A DNA stretch of 64,000 nucleotides from an uncultured Collinsella sp. (GTDB taxonomy: Bacteria > Actinomycetota > Coriobacteriia > Coriobacteriales > Coriobacteriaceae), in assembly GCA_900767675.1 (NCBI GenBank), contig CAAFZX010000014.1, positions 1-64,000 of the forward strand, written 5' to 3'. Shown piece by piece: positions 16,407 through 25,243 of this stretch (its first letter is position 1; each line of letters starts with the position of its first letter). The notes beneath the pieces were generated by a model that made no database searches, was not told the DNA's origin, and saw nothing but the letters and a program-made list of their open reading frames with translations. Made by a program: the position numbers and the translations under genes.

Positions 16407-16437
16407 AGCCCGTTACCAATTCGGTAGCGGGCTTTTT
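16407..16437 (+). terminator. Terminator of tRNA-Glu
   Basis: AGCCCGTTACC (16407-16417) pairs with GGTAGCGGGCT (16423-16433, one G-U), followed by TTTTTGC. Confidence 0.85.
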
Positions 16438-16593
16438 GCTACCGATATGCCGGGATTCGAAGCCGACAGGGTGCGGAGCTGAGGAAACGCGAAGCGTTTT
16501 CCAGCGCAGCACGCAAGGAGCGGAGCGACGCAGCGAAGGCGGGCGGCGCCAGCCGCACGCGGACATCCCGCTGGGGGCACCATTTAAACTGAG

Positions 16594-16625
16594 AAGCCCG
16601 TTACCCTCGCGGTGACGGGCTTTTT
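16594..16625 (+). terminator. Duplicate copy of the tRNA-Glu terminator
   Basis: AGCCCGTTACC (16594-16604) pairs with GGTGACGGGCT ending at 16621, with TTTTT after. It repeats the terminator at 16407-16437 with a changed loop and a one-base stem change, and probably has no gene of its own. Confidence 0.65.
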
Positions 16626-16687
16626 GCTACCTATGTGCCAGGATTCGAACCCGGCAGGGTGCGGATCCCGGCATCATCGCAAGGCCT

Positions 16688-16906
16688 GTGGGCAAAAAAT
16701 AGCAAATATGAGTACTGTTATCAATTTAGTAACAGCGATTTCGTGCCATCAGAAGGCGATTTAGACGCCAGGAATCCTACGGCGGAAGAATTGCAGGCTT
16801 TTATCAGCTAAGTACTTGGACATATGTTGCGTAACACAGCATATTTTACAAAAAAATAATGCTACAGCACTTGTGACAGTACTCATATTTGACGTTTTTT
16901 GCCCAC
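16688..16906. mobile_element. MITE-like element with 34-bp terminal inverted repeats
   Basis: GTGGGCAAAAAA at 16688 plus CAAATATGAGTACTGT is mirrored by ACAGTACTCATATTTG and TTTTTTGCCCAC ending at 16906, with a few mismatches between. The 219-bp unit encodes no transposase. It holds a short AT-rich open frame ending ...GDLDARNPTAEELQAFIS, whose composition is coding-like and may be a gene remnant. A non-autonomous mobile element is the simplest reading, but target-site duplications are not obvious. Confidence 0.55.
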
Positions 16907-16961
16907 GACCCCTTATTGCGTGGGTGAATCAGTTGCAAAACGGGCTTCAAAGCGTCCTTCT

Positions 16962-17001
16962 CAAACAAAAAGCCGGGGCCCGCGCGATGCGGACCCCGGC
17001 T
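16962..17001 (-). terminator. Terminator of glutamine synthetase III
   Basis: AGCCGGGGCCCGC (16971-16983) pairs with GCGGACCCCGGCT (16989-17001). On the minus strand it is followed by TTTTTGTTTG. It lies 30 bp past the glutamine synthetase stop. Confidence 0.88.
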
Positions 17002-17030
17002 CAATACCGTGACGATATGTCAGTTACGTT

Positions 17031-19118
17031 CTACACGTAGAACAGGATGTCGTCGTAGGTCGGGACCGGCCAGTAGTCGGCGGCAACGATCTCCTCCATG
17101 GCGTCCACGGCGGCGCGCAACGTATCCATAGCGGGAACGACCTCGTGCGCGTACACGTTGGCCTGCTCCTGGCCATCGAGAGCCTCGGCCTTCTGATGCA
17201 CGGCGTCGAGCGCCTTGATAGAGTCGTTGATGGCGGTGATACCGTTGCAGAGCTTGTTGAGCGTGTTCTGCTCGCACTGCATGGCAGCGTCGGCACCGGC
17301 GGCGCGGATTGTCTCCAGGCCCTTAGCGACCTTGGTAGCATAGGCGGTAATGACCGGGCGATAGGTACGACGCGCCTCGCGAACCATCGTGGTAGCCTCG
17401 ATGTTCATGAGCTTGTTGTACTTCTCGAGCTTGCAGTCATAGCGGCACTGAGCCTCGGCCTTGGTCAGGACGCCCGTCTCCTCAAAGAGCGCAATGGCCT
17501 TATCGGAAACAAAGGCGGGAAGAGCGTCGGCCGTGGTCTTGTTGTTGGCAAGGCCGCGCTTCTCGGCCTCGATGGGCCACTCGTCGGAGTAACCGTCGCC
17601 GGAGAACAGGATACGCTGGTGATCGGTCAGCACCTTCTTGCAGTACTCGAGCGCGGCGTCCTGGAACTTATCCTCGGGCGTACCCTCGAGTGCGTCGGCG
17701 AAGGACTTGAGCGACTTGGCCACGGCGGCATCGAGCACCAGGTTGGAGTCGGAGACGTTCTGCTCGGAGCCGCAGGCACGGAACTCGAACTTGTTGCCAG
17801 TGAAGGCGAACGGGGAAGTGCGGTTGCGGTCGGTGTTGTCTTGCATCAGCTTGGGCAGGGTATCGGCGCCCAGGTCGAGCACGCCGCGCGTGGCATGGAC
17901 GGAAGCTTTGCCATCGATGATCTTCTCGACGACCTCGGTAAGCTGGTCGCCCAGGAAGATAGACATAATCGCCGGAGGAGCCTCGTTGGCGCCCAGACGA
18001 TGATCGTTGCCGGCCGAGGCAACGGAGGCACGCAAGAGCTCCTGATAGTTATCGACGGCCTCGATCACCGCGGTGAGGAAGACGATGAACTGCAGGTTGT
18101 CGAGCGGGGTGTCGCCCGGGTCGAGCAGGTTCTCGGACTCGGTGCCAAGCGACCAGTTGTTGTGCTTGCCCGAACCGTTGATGCCCTCGAAGGGCTTCTC
18201 GTGCAGCAGGCAGACCAAGTCGTGACGGGAGGCGATGAGCTTCATCTTCTCCATCATGACCAGATTCTGGTCGATGGCCTCGTTGACCTCGCCATAGACA
18301 GGGGCGAGCTCATGCTGGCAAGGAGCGACCTCGTTGTGCTTGGTCTTGGCGGGAATACCAAGTGCCCACAGCTCATCGTCCAGGTCCTTCATATAGGCCG
18401 AGACGGTAGGGCGGATAGCGCCAAAGTAGTGCTCCTCGAGTTCCTGGCCCTTGCAAGGAGCAGCACCAAAGAGGGTGCGGCCGGTGATGACCAGGTCCCT
18501 GCGCTTGCGGTAAGCGTCCTTCTTGATCAGGAAGTACTCCTGCTCGTCGCCCACGGAAGGAACAACCTTCTTGGGGGTCTTGCCAAACAGCGCCAAAACG
18601 CGCTTAGACTCACGCGAGAGCGCGGTCATGGAGCGCAGCAGGGGGGTCTTCTTGTCCAGGGCCTCGCCCGTGTAGGAGCAGAAAGCCGTGGGGATGCACA
18701 GGACATCGTCCTTGATAAAAGCGGGGCTGGTGGGATCCCAAGCGGTGTAGCCACGGGCCTCGAAGGTGGCACGCAGACCGCCGTTGGGGAAGCTGGAGGC
18801 ATCGGGCTCGCCCTGGATGAGGTTCTTGCCCGTAAACTTGGTAATGGCGGTGCCGTCGTGGTTGGGCTCGAGGAAGCTGTCGTGCTTCTCGGAAGTAATG
18901 CCCGAAAGCGGCTGGAACCAGTGCGCGTAGTGCGTGGCGCCCTTGGAGATGGCCCAGACCTTCATGGCGTGGGCAACGGCGTTGGCCACATCCAGGTCGA
19001 GCGGCTCACCGTCCTCGAGGGTTGCAGCAAGGCGCTTCCAAATGTCCTTGGGGAGGTAGTCCTTCATGACTTCCTCAGAGAACACCATGGTCCCGAAGCG
19101 GTCAGTAAGATCGGCCAT
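17031..19118 (-). CDS. glnN: Type III glutamine synthetase
   Basis: Makes glutamine from glutamate, ammonia and ATP, the main route of ammonia assimilation. The 695-residue length and sequence mark the GSIII class (type I is about 450-470). Visible signatures include GATHYAHWFQPLSGITSEKHDSF near the N terminus, the glutamate site INGSGKHNNWSLGTE, and the GSIII block PFAFTGNKFEFRACGS. The ATG at 19118 follows AAGGGAGTTCCGT; the frame to 19181 adds an unsupported leader. It is a single-gene unit with its own terminator, divergent from the methionine operon. No GlnR or AmtR site was recognised. Confidence 0.95.
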   Translation of the reverse strand: MADLTDRFGTMVFSEEVMKDYLPKDIWKRLAATLEDGEPLDLDVANAVAHAMKVWAISKGATHYAHWFQPLSGITSEKHDSFLEPNHDGTAITKFTGKNLIQGEPDASSFPNGGLRATFEARGYTAWDPTSPAFIKDDVLCIPTAFCSYTGEALDKKTPLLRSMTALSRESKRVLALFGKTPKKVVPSVGDEQEYFLIKKDAYRKRRDLVITGRTLFGAAPCKGQELEEHYFGAIRPTVSAYMKDLDDELWALGIPAKTKHNEVAPCQHELAPVYGEVNEAIDQNLVMMEKMKLIASRHDLVCLLHEKPFEGINGSGKHNNWSLGTESENLLDPGDTPLDNLQFIVFLTAVIEAVDNYQELLRASVASAGNDHRLGANEAPPAIMSIFLGDQLTEVVEKIIDGKASVHATRGVLDLGADTLPKLMQDNTDRNRTSPFAFTGNKFEFRACGSEQNVSDSNLVLDAAVAKSLKSFADALEGTPEDKFQDAALEYCKKVLTDHQRILFSGDGYSDEWPIEAEKRGLANNKTTADALPAFVSDKAIALFEETGVLTKAEAQCRYDCKLEKYNKLMNIEATTMVREARRTYRPVITAYATKVAKGLETIRAAGADAAMQCEQNTLNKLCNGITAINDSIKALDAVHQKAEALDGQEQANVYAHEVVPAMDTLRAAVDAMEEIVAADYWPVPTYDDILFYV

Positions 19119-19541
19119 ACGGAACTCCCTTCGTATCGGCACCGCGTGAGATGCGGCGTTGATTACTAACGAACGAGTCATAGCTTAGACTCGCCGTGTT
19201 TCCGCGACATTACCGTTATGTTGCTGTCGCGAAACCAATCAATGAGGTTACCGCATCACAGCGGCGCTGCTGCCCTTAATGGCCAATCAACTGTATAAAT
19301 TGCAGACCTCTTCCCATGATTTAAGGGTAGTCAATTTGGGATGGGGCTCTATTAACTGGTATTTCGCATCAGATACCATTCAATATAGCCCTTTCCTACA
19401 TTGACCACTCTGCTATAGGCAATGCCGATAGCAAGGCATCTTTGATTGGTATCCCTAAATCGCGAGTAAAACTCCACCGTGGCACAGCGGTGCTGTAGAA
19501 TCCTTACAACACATCGCACTAAATATCTAAAGGAGCACGAT
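19119..19541. other. Divergent promoter region of glnN and metF
   Basis: No gene is seen in these 423 bp. The metF side holds a small hairpin (CACCG 19475 / CGGTG 19492) and TAGAAT at 19496-19501, a possible -10 box. No S-box, SAM-II or cobalamin riboswitch signature is recognisable, although the downstream operon is a methionine/B12 operon. Confidence 0.4.
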
Positions 19542-20414
19542 ATGCGCGTCGACGAGGTTTTTAAGCAGGCAGCATCCCAGGGCGCCACGCCCGTTTCGTT
19601 TGAGATGTTCCCGCCCAAGGGTGAGCTTACCCTCGATACGGCTCGCGAGGTGGCAGGCAACCTGTGCAAGCTTTCACCGAGCTTTGTCTCGGTCACTTGT
19701 TCCGCTGGCGGCTCGGGTAACGGTGCCACCACCGCCCCCATCGCACATATGATTACGAGCGAATTCGATACGCCCTCGGTAGCGCACCTCACCTGCGTTG
19801 GCCGCACACATGCCGATATCGCCGCCAAGATTGACGAGTATCGCTCGGCCGGCGTTGAAAACATCCTGGCCCTGCGCGGCGACCTGCCCGCTGGCGCGAC
19901 CGAGGACGACAAGCCCGCCTCCGACTACGCCTACGCCCGTGACCTCATCCCCGAGCTCGTCGACGCCGGCTTTTGCGTGGGCGCCGCAGCCTACCCCGAG
20001 GGCCACATTGCCTGCGAGGATCTCAACCTCTCGGTCGAGCACCTCAAGCAAAAGCAAGACGCCGGCGCGAGCTTCTTTGTGACGCAGCTCTTCTTTGATA
20101 ACGAGTGCTTCTATCGCTTCCGCGAGCTTGCCGACAAGGCCGGCATCACCGTGCCTATTACCGCGGGCATCATGCCGTTTATGGGCAAGTCGCAGATCAG
20201 CCGCATGGTCTTTATGTGCGGCGCGTCGCTGCCCTCCCCCGTCATCAAGATCCTCGCCAAATACGAGAACGACCCCGAGAGCCTGCAGGCAGCCGGTGTA
20301 GATTATGCCGCCCGCCAGCTTTGCGACCTCAAGGAGCACGGCGCCGACGGTCTGCACCTGTACACTATGAACCGTCCTGCAATCGCCGCGACCATTATGG
20401 AGCGTCTGGGGTAA
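19542..20414 (+). CDS. metF: Methylenetetrahydrofolate reductase
   Basis: Reduces 5,10-methylene-THF to 5-methyl-THF, the methyl donor for methionine synthase. The 290-residue TIM-barrel protein shows VSFEMFPPKGE near the start (the catalytic Glu region), LTCVGRTHADI, NILALRGDLPAGA (flavin/folate loop) and FFVTQLFFDNECFYRF, all family hallmarks. Length is normal for the bacterial form. AAAGGAG stands 6 nt before the ATG at 19542. Its stop overlaps the next start by one base (TAATG), giving the order metF, reactivation protein, metH. Confidence 0.95.
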   Translation: MRVDEVFKQAASQGATPVSFEMFPPKGELTLDTAREVAGNLCKLSPSFVSVTCSAGGSGNGATTAPIAHMITSEFDTPSVAHLTCVGRTHADIAAKIDEYRSAGVENILALRGDLPAGATEDDKPASDYAYARDLIPELVDAGFCVGAAAYPEGHIACEDLNLSVEHLKQKQDAGASFFVTQLFFDNECFYRFRELADKAGITVPITAGIMPFMGKSQISRMVFMCGASLPSPVIKILAKYENDPESLQAAGVDYAARQLCDLKEHGADGLHLYTMNRPAIAATIMERLG

Positions 20415-21202
20415 TGGAAAAACCGCACATCGATACAACCGTTGTTGAAGTGCCGGCCGACCTTGCGTCGCCGGCGCTTTACCGTATCGACGCTGCCCAC
20501 CATCCTCGTGTCGACCGTGCCGAGATGCTGCGGTATCTGGGCTACGGCGGCCAGCAGATTGAGCCCGAGCTAGCGCAGCGTATTGAGCTTGTCGTTGAGC
20601 GTCTGGAGCTGGACATTGAGCCCCGTGGCGTGCGCCGCATATTTGCCATCGATGCCACGGGCGTCGATGAACAGGGCGAGCCCTGCATTCGCTTAGTCGG
20701 CACCAACGTTGAACTGCGCGGTCGCGATATCTATCGCCACCTCAAAGACGCCCGCTTTGCCGCACTCATGGCATGCACCCTCGGCATGGACGCCGAACGC
20801 CGTCTGCGCACCACGGGAGCTCAGCAGCCCCTAGAGGGAGCCGTGCTCGACGCCGCATGCTCCGCCTACGTGGAGGCCGCCGTCGAGCAGATGGACCAGC
20901 AAGTCAAGGCTGCGGCCGCCGCACACGGGCTCGCCGGCAACTGGCGCTTCAGTCCCGGCTATGGCGACTGCCCGCTCTCTGCCCAGCGCTCGATCGTGGA
21001 TGCACTCAACGCCACGCGCCTCATTGGACTTACCGTCACCCCCACCAGCCTGCTCATGCCCACCAAGAGCGTGACCGCGGTGATCGGTCTGTTTGACGGC
21101 GAAGTCCACGACGCCCAGAGCCGCCCCACCTGCAATATCTGCCGCATGCGCGAGCACTGCCGCTTCCGCGCCGCCCACACCACCTGCTATTCCAGCCATT
21201 AG
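20414..21202 (+). CDS. Stand-alone B12-dependent methionine synthase activation-domain protein
   Basis: A 262-residue protein matching the MetH reactivation domain (Met_synt_B12, as in free-standing TM0269-like proteins). The key stretch is RFSPGYGDCPLSAQRSIVDAL followed by TVTPTSLLMPTKSVTAVIGL, the SAM/cobalamin-facing core. It ends in a cysteine motif CNICRMREHCRFR that classical MetH lacks and that could bind a metal or Fe-S cluster. It is translationally coupled to metF and 9 bp upstream of a metH that lacks this domain, so it most likely supplies reductive reactivation of oxidised cobalamin in trans. Confidence 0.85.
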   Translation: MEKPHIDTTVVEVPADLASPALYRIDAAHHPRVDRAEMLRYLGYGGQQIEPELAQRIELVVERLELDIEPRGVRRIFAIDATGVDEQGEPCIRLVGTNVELRGRDIYRHLKDARFAALMACTLGMDAERRLRTTGAQQPLEGAVLDAACSAYVEAAVEQMDQQVKAAAAAHGLAGNWRFSPGYGDCPLSAQRSIVDALNATRLIGLTVTPTSLLMPTKSVTAVIGLFDGEVHDAQSRPTCNICRMREHCRFRAAHTTCYSSH

Positions 21203-21211
21203 GAGCCCCCG

Positions 21212-23770
21212 ATGTTTACTCCGCTTATCACTCATGATCTGGACGGTGCCGCGCTGGCGGCACCCGTTGATGCCGCACGCCGTAATGGCGCCACGTACAA
21301 GACGCGCACGATCGACGACCTTCGCATTAAGGACGATCGCCTGTGTGCGGCCATCGAGGGCACGGGACACCTGCTGTTCGACGGCGGCATGGGCACCATG
21401 CTGCAGGCGGCCGGCATGAAGGCCGGCGCCCTGCCCGAGCTGCTCAACTTTGAGGAGCCACAGGTCATTACCGATATCCAGCGCCAGTACGTCGAGGCTG
21501 GCTGCGACGTAATCACCGCCAACACCTTTGGCGCCAACGCCCACAAGCTCGACGGCGCCGCCACCGTGGCAGATGTCTTTGCCGCCGCCGTCGCCTGCGC
21601 CCGCGCGGCCGGCGCCCACTACGTCGCCGGCGATATCGGCCCCATCGGCGCGCTGCTTCGCCCCTTGGGTACCCTCAGCTTCGACGAGGCCTATGACCTC
21701 TTTGCCGAGGAAGTGCGCGCCGGCGTCGCCGCGGGTGTGGACCTCTTTATTATCGAGACTATGACCGACCTGGCCGAGATCAAGGCGGCCGTCCTCGCCT
21801 GCCGCGAGAACTCCGACCTGCCCGTCTTTGCCACCATGACCTTTGAGGAAGACGGTCGCACCTTCCTGGGCACGAGTCCCGAGGTTGCCGCCATCACGCT
21901 CGATGCCATCGGCGCCGATGTCCTGGGCATCAACTGCAGCCAGGGCCCGGCCGAGCTCCGGGGACTCGCTGCACGCATGCTCACCGTTACCGACAAGCCC
22001 ATCATGGTGCAGGCCAACGCAGGACTGCCCCGCGTGGACGACGACGGCAACACCGTCTTTGATATCCAGGCGCCCGAGTACGCCGCGGCCGTCGCCGGCA
22101 TGATCAAGGATGGCGTGAGCGTCGTGGGCGGTTGCTGCGGCACCACGCCCGTGCACATGGCGGCCTTGCGCACGCTTATCGACAACCACACGCCCAGTCC
22201 GCGCCATCGCAAGCCCAGCATGTCGGTCACGAGCGCCCAGACGGTCGTGGACCTTCCCTGCGATGGCCACAAGATCGCCGTCATCGGCGAGCGCATCAAT
22301 CCCACCGGCAAAAAGCGCCTGCAGCAGGCCCTGCGCGACGGCGATCTGGACTACGTCGTAAGTCAGGGCATCAGCCAGCAAGAACAGGGCGCCGATATCC
22401 TGGACGTTAACGTGGGCCTGCCCGAGATCGACGAGGTCAAGATTATCCAGCAGGCCACCGAGCAGCTCCAGGGCTCCACGCTCCTGCCGCTGCAGATCGA
22501 CTCCACCGATCCCGCCGCTGTCGAGGCCGCCGTACGCCGCTACGCCGGCAAGCCCATCATCAACTCGGTCAACGGCAAGCAGCAGATCATGGATGAGATC
22601 TTTCCGCTGGTCGCCCACTATGGAACCAACGTCGTCGGCCTCACGCTCGACGAAGGCGGCATCCCCGATACCGCCGAGGCTCGCTTCGCCATCGCCGAGC
22701 GCATCGTGGCCGAGGCCGCCCGCTACGGCATCGGCCCGGACCGCATCCTCATCGACTGCCTGGTCATGACCGCCTCGACCAACCAGCGCCAGGCTGAGCA
22801 GATCCTGCGCGCCATGTCTATGTGCAAGGAGCGCCTGGGCGTCAAATGCGCACTCGGCGTGTCGAACATCAGCTTTGGCCTGCCCGCGCGGCCGCTGCTG
22901 GGCTCGGTCTTTTTGGCCGCCGCCTTTGGTGCAGGTCTGGACGCCCCCATCATGAACCCGGGTTCCAAGCGCTTTATGGATACCGTCTACAGCTATCGCG
23001 TGCTGAGCGTTGAGGACGAGGGCTCGACCGGATACATCGAGCGCTACGCTGGCTGGACCGATCCGTATAAGATCGCCGCGAACCCGGCAGCGGCCCAGAC
23101 CGCATCGACCGACGCCGCGCCCGCTGCTGACACCGCCGGCACCGACGGCAACGACGACCCCATCCGCCACATGGTCGTCTCGGGCCGCAAGGGCGAAATT
23201 GCGGCCGAGACCGAGCGCCTGCTGGCCGACCACGACGCTATGGAACTCATCAACAATCACTTTATCCCCGCCCTCGACGAGGTCGGAGTCCTCTTTGACC
23301 AGGGCAAGTTCTTCTTGCCGCAGCTCATGGCCTCGGCCGAGGCCGCGCGCGTGGGCTTCGATACCATCAAACGCCTGATGCCCGCCGGCGAGATTGCCGA
23401 CAAGGGTAAGATCTGCGTGGCCACCGTCAAGGGCGACATCCACGATATTGGCAAGAACATCGTCAAAATGCTGCTCGACAACTACGGCTACACCGTCTTT
23501 GACCTTGGCCGCGACGTCGATCCACAGGAGGTACTCAAGACCGTCAAGGAGCGTGACATCAAGCTCGTCGGCCTCTCGGCGCTTATGACTACCACCGTCG
23601 TGGCCATGGAAGAGACCATCAAGCTGCTTCATGCCGAGGTGCCGGGCGTCAAGATCATCGTAGGCGGCGCCGTACTCACCCCCGAATACGCCAAGCAGAT
23701 CGGCGCGGACTACTACGCCAAGGACGCCGCCGAGAGCGCTCGTATCGCCGAAGAGGTCTTTGGGCAGTAA
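21212..23770 (+). CDS. metH: Cobalamin-dependent methionine synthase without activation domain
   Basis: Transfers the methyl group of 5-methyl-THF to homocysteine through cobalamin. The 852 residues comprise: homocysteine domain (FDGGMGTML; zinc ligands Cys242 in INCSQGP and Cys308-Cys309 in GGCCGTTP), pterin-binding domain (IGERINPTGKKRLQQAL), cobalamin cap, and B12-binding Rossmann domain with the lower-ligand motif DIHDIGKNIV (His744). Full-length E. coli MetH has about 1227 residues; the missing C-terminal part is the activation domain, encoded by the gene just upstream. A Pro/Ala-rich linker (AAQTASTDAAPAADTAGTDG) precedes the cap. Start ATG 21212 follows TAGGAG. Confidence 0.95.
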   Translation: MFTPLITHDLDGAALAAPVDAARRNGATYKTRTIDDLRIKDDRLCAAIEGTGHLLFDGGMGTMLQAAGMKAGALPELLNFEEPQVITDIQRQYVEAGCDVITANTFGANAHKLDGAATVADVFAAAVACARAAGAHYVAGDIGPIGALLRPLGTLSFDEAYDLFAEEVRAGVAAGVDLFIIETMTDLAEIKAAVLACRENSDLPVFATMTFEEDGRTFLGTSPEVAAITLDAIGADVLGINCSQGPAELRGLAARMLTVTDKPIMVQANAGLPRVDDDGNTVFDIQAPEYAAAVAGMIKDGVSVVGGCCGTTPVHMAALRTLIDNHTPSPRHRKPSMSVTSAQTVVDLPCDGHKIAVIGERINPTGKKRLQQALRDGDLDYVVSQGISQQEQGADILDVNVGLPEIDEVKIIQQATEQLQGSTLLPLQIDSTDPAAVEAAVRRYAGKPIINSVNGKQQIMDEIFPLVAHYGTNVVGLTLDEGGIPDTAEARFAIAERIVAEAARYGIGPDRILIDCLVMTASTNQRQAEQILRAMSMCKERLGVKCALGVSNISFGLPARPLLGSVFLAAAFGAGLDAPIMNPGSKRFMDTVYSYRVLSVEDEGSTGYIERYAGWTDPYKIAANPAAAQTASTDAAPAADTAGTDGNDDPIRHMVVSGRKGEIAAETERLLADHDAMELINNHFIPALDEVGVLFDQGKFFLPQLMASAEAARVGFDTIKRLMPAGEIADKGKICVATVKGDIHDIGKNIVKMLLDNYGYTVFDLGRDVDPQEVLKTVKERDIKLVGLSALMTTTVVAMEETIKLLHAEVPGVKIIVGGAVLTPEYAKQIGADYYAKDAAESARIAEEVFGQ

Positions 23771-23795
23771 CACAACGGAAACAACCAAGCACCAA

Positions 23796-23833
23796 AACGT
23801 GCCGCACGCGCCACTTGGCACGTGCGGCACGTT
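23796..23833. repeat. 12-bp stem palindrome downstream of metH
   Basis: AACGTGCCGCAC (23796-23807) pairs exactly with GTGCGGCACGTT (23822-23833) after a 14-bp loop. It lies 25 bp after the metH stop and 45 bp before the next start. No T-run follows on the plus strand, so it may be a weak terminator, an mRNA 3' stabiliser or a binding site. Confidence 0.6.
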
Positions 23834-23878
23834 AGAATAGAAAAGACTATGCTCGTTTTGGCAGATAGGAGCGCAAGG

Positions 23879-25243
23879 ATGGCGATCACGCCCGCAGAAA
23901 TCGCGGAAACCCGCGGCATGGTTGAGGAGCAGAACCTCGACATCAGGACCATCACCATGGGTGTTTCGCTCATGGGTTGCGGTGACGAGAACCTCGACCG
24001 CATGTGCACGAAGATCTACGACCACGTGACGCACACGGCTGAGCATCTGGTCGAGACCGCCGAGAACCTCGAGCGCGAGTACGGTATCCCCATCGTCAAC
24101 AAGCGCGTCTCCGTCACCCCGGTGGCGCAGATCGCCGCGTGCTGCAAGGATGAGGACCTCACCCCCATCGCGCATGCCCTCGACCGCGCGGCAGAGACGC
24201 TCGGCATCGATTACCTGGGTGGCTTCTCCGCACTCGTCCAGAAGGGCATCGGCGACGCCGATCGCCGCGTCATCCAGTCCATCCCCCAGGCGCTCGCTAC
24301 CACGAGCCGAGTCTGCTCCAGTGTCAACGTCGCTAGCCTGCGCGCCGGCATCAACATGGACGCCGTGCTTATGGCCGCCCAGACCATCATCGATGCCGCT
24401 AAACTCACGGCCGACCAGGATTCCGTCGGCGCTTCCAAGTTTGTCTGCTTTGCCAACATGGTCGAGGACTCCCCGTTTATGGCGGGCGCCGTCCACGGCG
24501 GTGGCGAGGCCGACGCCGTCATCAACGTAGGCGTCTCGGGCCCCGGCGTTATGGCCGCAGCCCTGGAGACGCTGCCCGATTCCGCATCGATGATGGAAGT
24601 CGCCGAGAAGATTAAGCAGACCGCCTTTAAGATCACCCGTGCCGGTGAGCTCATGAGCCGCGAGGCCGCCCATCGCCTGGGTGTCGAGAAGGGCATTGTC
24701 GACCTGTCGCTGGCTCCCACGCCTGCCATCGGCGACTCCGTCGCACGCATCCTCGAGATCATCGGCGTGGGCACCTGTGGTGGCCCGGGCACGACCTGCG
24801 CGCTCGCCATGCTCAACGATGCCGTCAAGAAGGGCGGCGTCATGGCCAGCTCCAGCGTGGGCGGTCTCTCCGGCGCCTTTATCCCCGTATCCGAGGACGC
24901 CGGCATGATCGCCGCCGTCGAGGCCGGTGCACTTTCGCTCGAGAAGCTCGAGGCCATGACCTGCGTGTGCTCCGTTGGCCTGGACATGATCGCCATCCCC
25001 GGCGACACCCCGGTCGAGACCATCGCCGGCATCATCGCCGACGAGATGGCCATCGGCGTCATCAACAACAAGACCACGGCCGTCCGCGTGATTCCTGCCA
25101 TCGGCAAGGGCGTGGGCGACTGCGTCGAGTACGGCGGCCTGTTCGGCCGTGCGCCCATCATGCCGGTGAACCCCAATGCCGGCACCGTACTTGCCCACCG
25201 CGGTGGACGCTTCCCAGCGCCGCTGAACTCGCTGAAGAACTAG
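23879..25243 (+). CDS. UPF0210 (DUF711) family protein
   Basis: A conserved 454-residue family often annotated PFL-like, without proven activity. The N terminus EIAETRGMVEEQNLDIRTITMGVSLMGC and the glycine-rich blocks MAGAVHGGGEADAVINVGVSGPG and VGGLSGAFIPVSEDAGM match it closely. The ATG at 23879 has AGGAG 7 nt upstream and gives the usual N terminus, so an upstream ATG at 23849 is rejected. In many Firmicutes and Actinobacteria this gene follows a small ACT-domain partner (UPF0237); that partner is not next to it here. A large structured palindrome starts 17 bp after its stop. Confidence 0.93.
   Translation: MAITPAEIAETRGMVEEQNLDIRTITMGVSLMGCGDENLDRMCTKIYDHVTHTAEHLVETAENLEREYGIPIVNKRVSVTPVAQIAACCKDEDLTPIAHALDRAAETLGIDYLGGFSALVQKGIGDADRRVIQSIPQALATTSRVCSSVNVASLRAGINMDAVLMAAQTIIDAAKLTADQDSVGASKFVCFANMVEDSPFMAGAVHGGGEADAVINVGVSGPGVMAAALETLPDSASMMEVAEKIKQTAFKITRAGELMSREAAHRLGVEKGIVDLSLAPTPAIGDSVARILEIIGVGTCGGPGTTCALAMLNDAVKKGGVMASSSVGGLSGAFIPVSEDAGMIAAVEAGALSLEKLEAMTCVCSVGLDMIAIPGDTPVETIAGIIADEMAIGVINNKTTAVRVIPAIGKGVGDCVEYGGLFGRAPIMPVNPNAGTVLAHRGGRFPAPLNSLKN

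Larger units (their letters stand above)
16377..16674. repeat. Duplicated tRNA-Glu 3' end plus terminator
   Basis: The 18 bp ATCCCGCTGGGGGCACCA at the tRNA 3' end (16377-16394) recur exactly at 16565-16582. After each copy comes a similar terminator (stems at 16407-16433 and 16594-16621) and then a related 40-bp stretch with GGATTCGAA and CAGGGTGCGGA (16438-16479 and 16633-16674). The repeat period is 188 bp. The intervening segment contains AAACGCGAAGCGTTT and a GC-rich block. This looks like a tandem duplication or the scar of an element inserted at the tRNA end. Confidence 0.8.

Noticed and set aside
16211..16615. 134-codon plus-strand frame across tRNA-Glu
   Set aside because: It reads through the tRNA and its terminator, so it is not a gene.
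19119..19541. SAM or cobalamin riboswitch before metF
   Set aside because: Neither the S-box core nor the B12-box pattern is present; only a small hairpin and a possible -10 box are seen.
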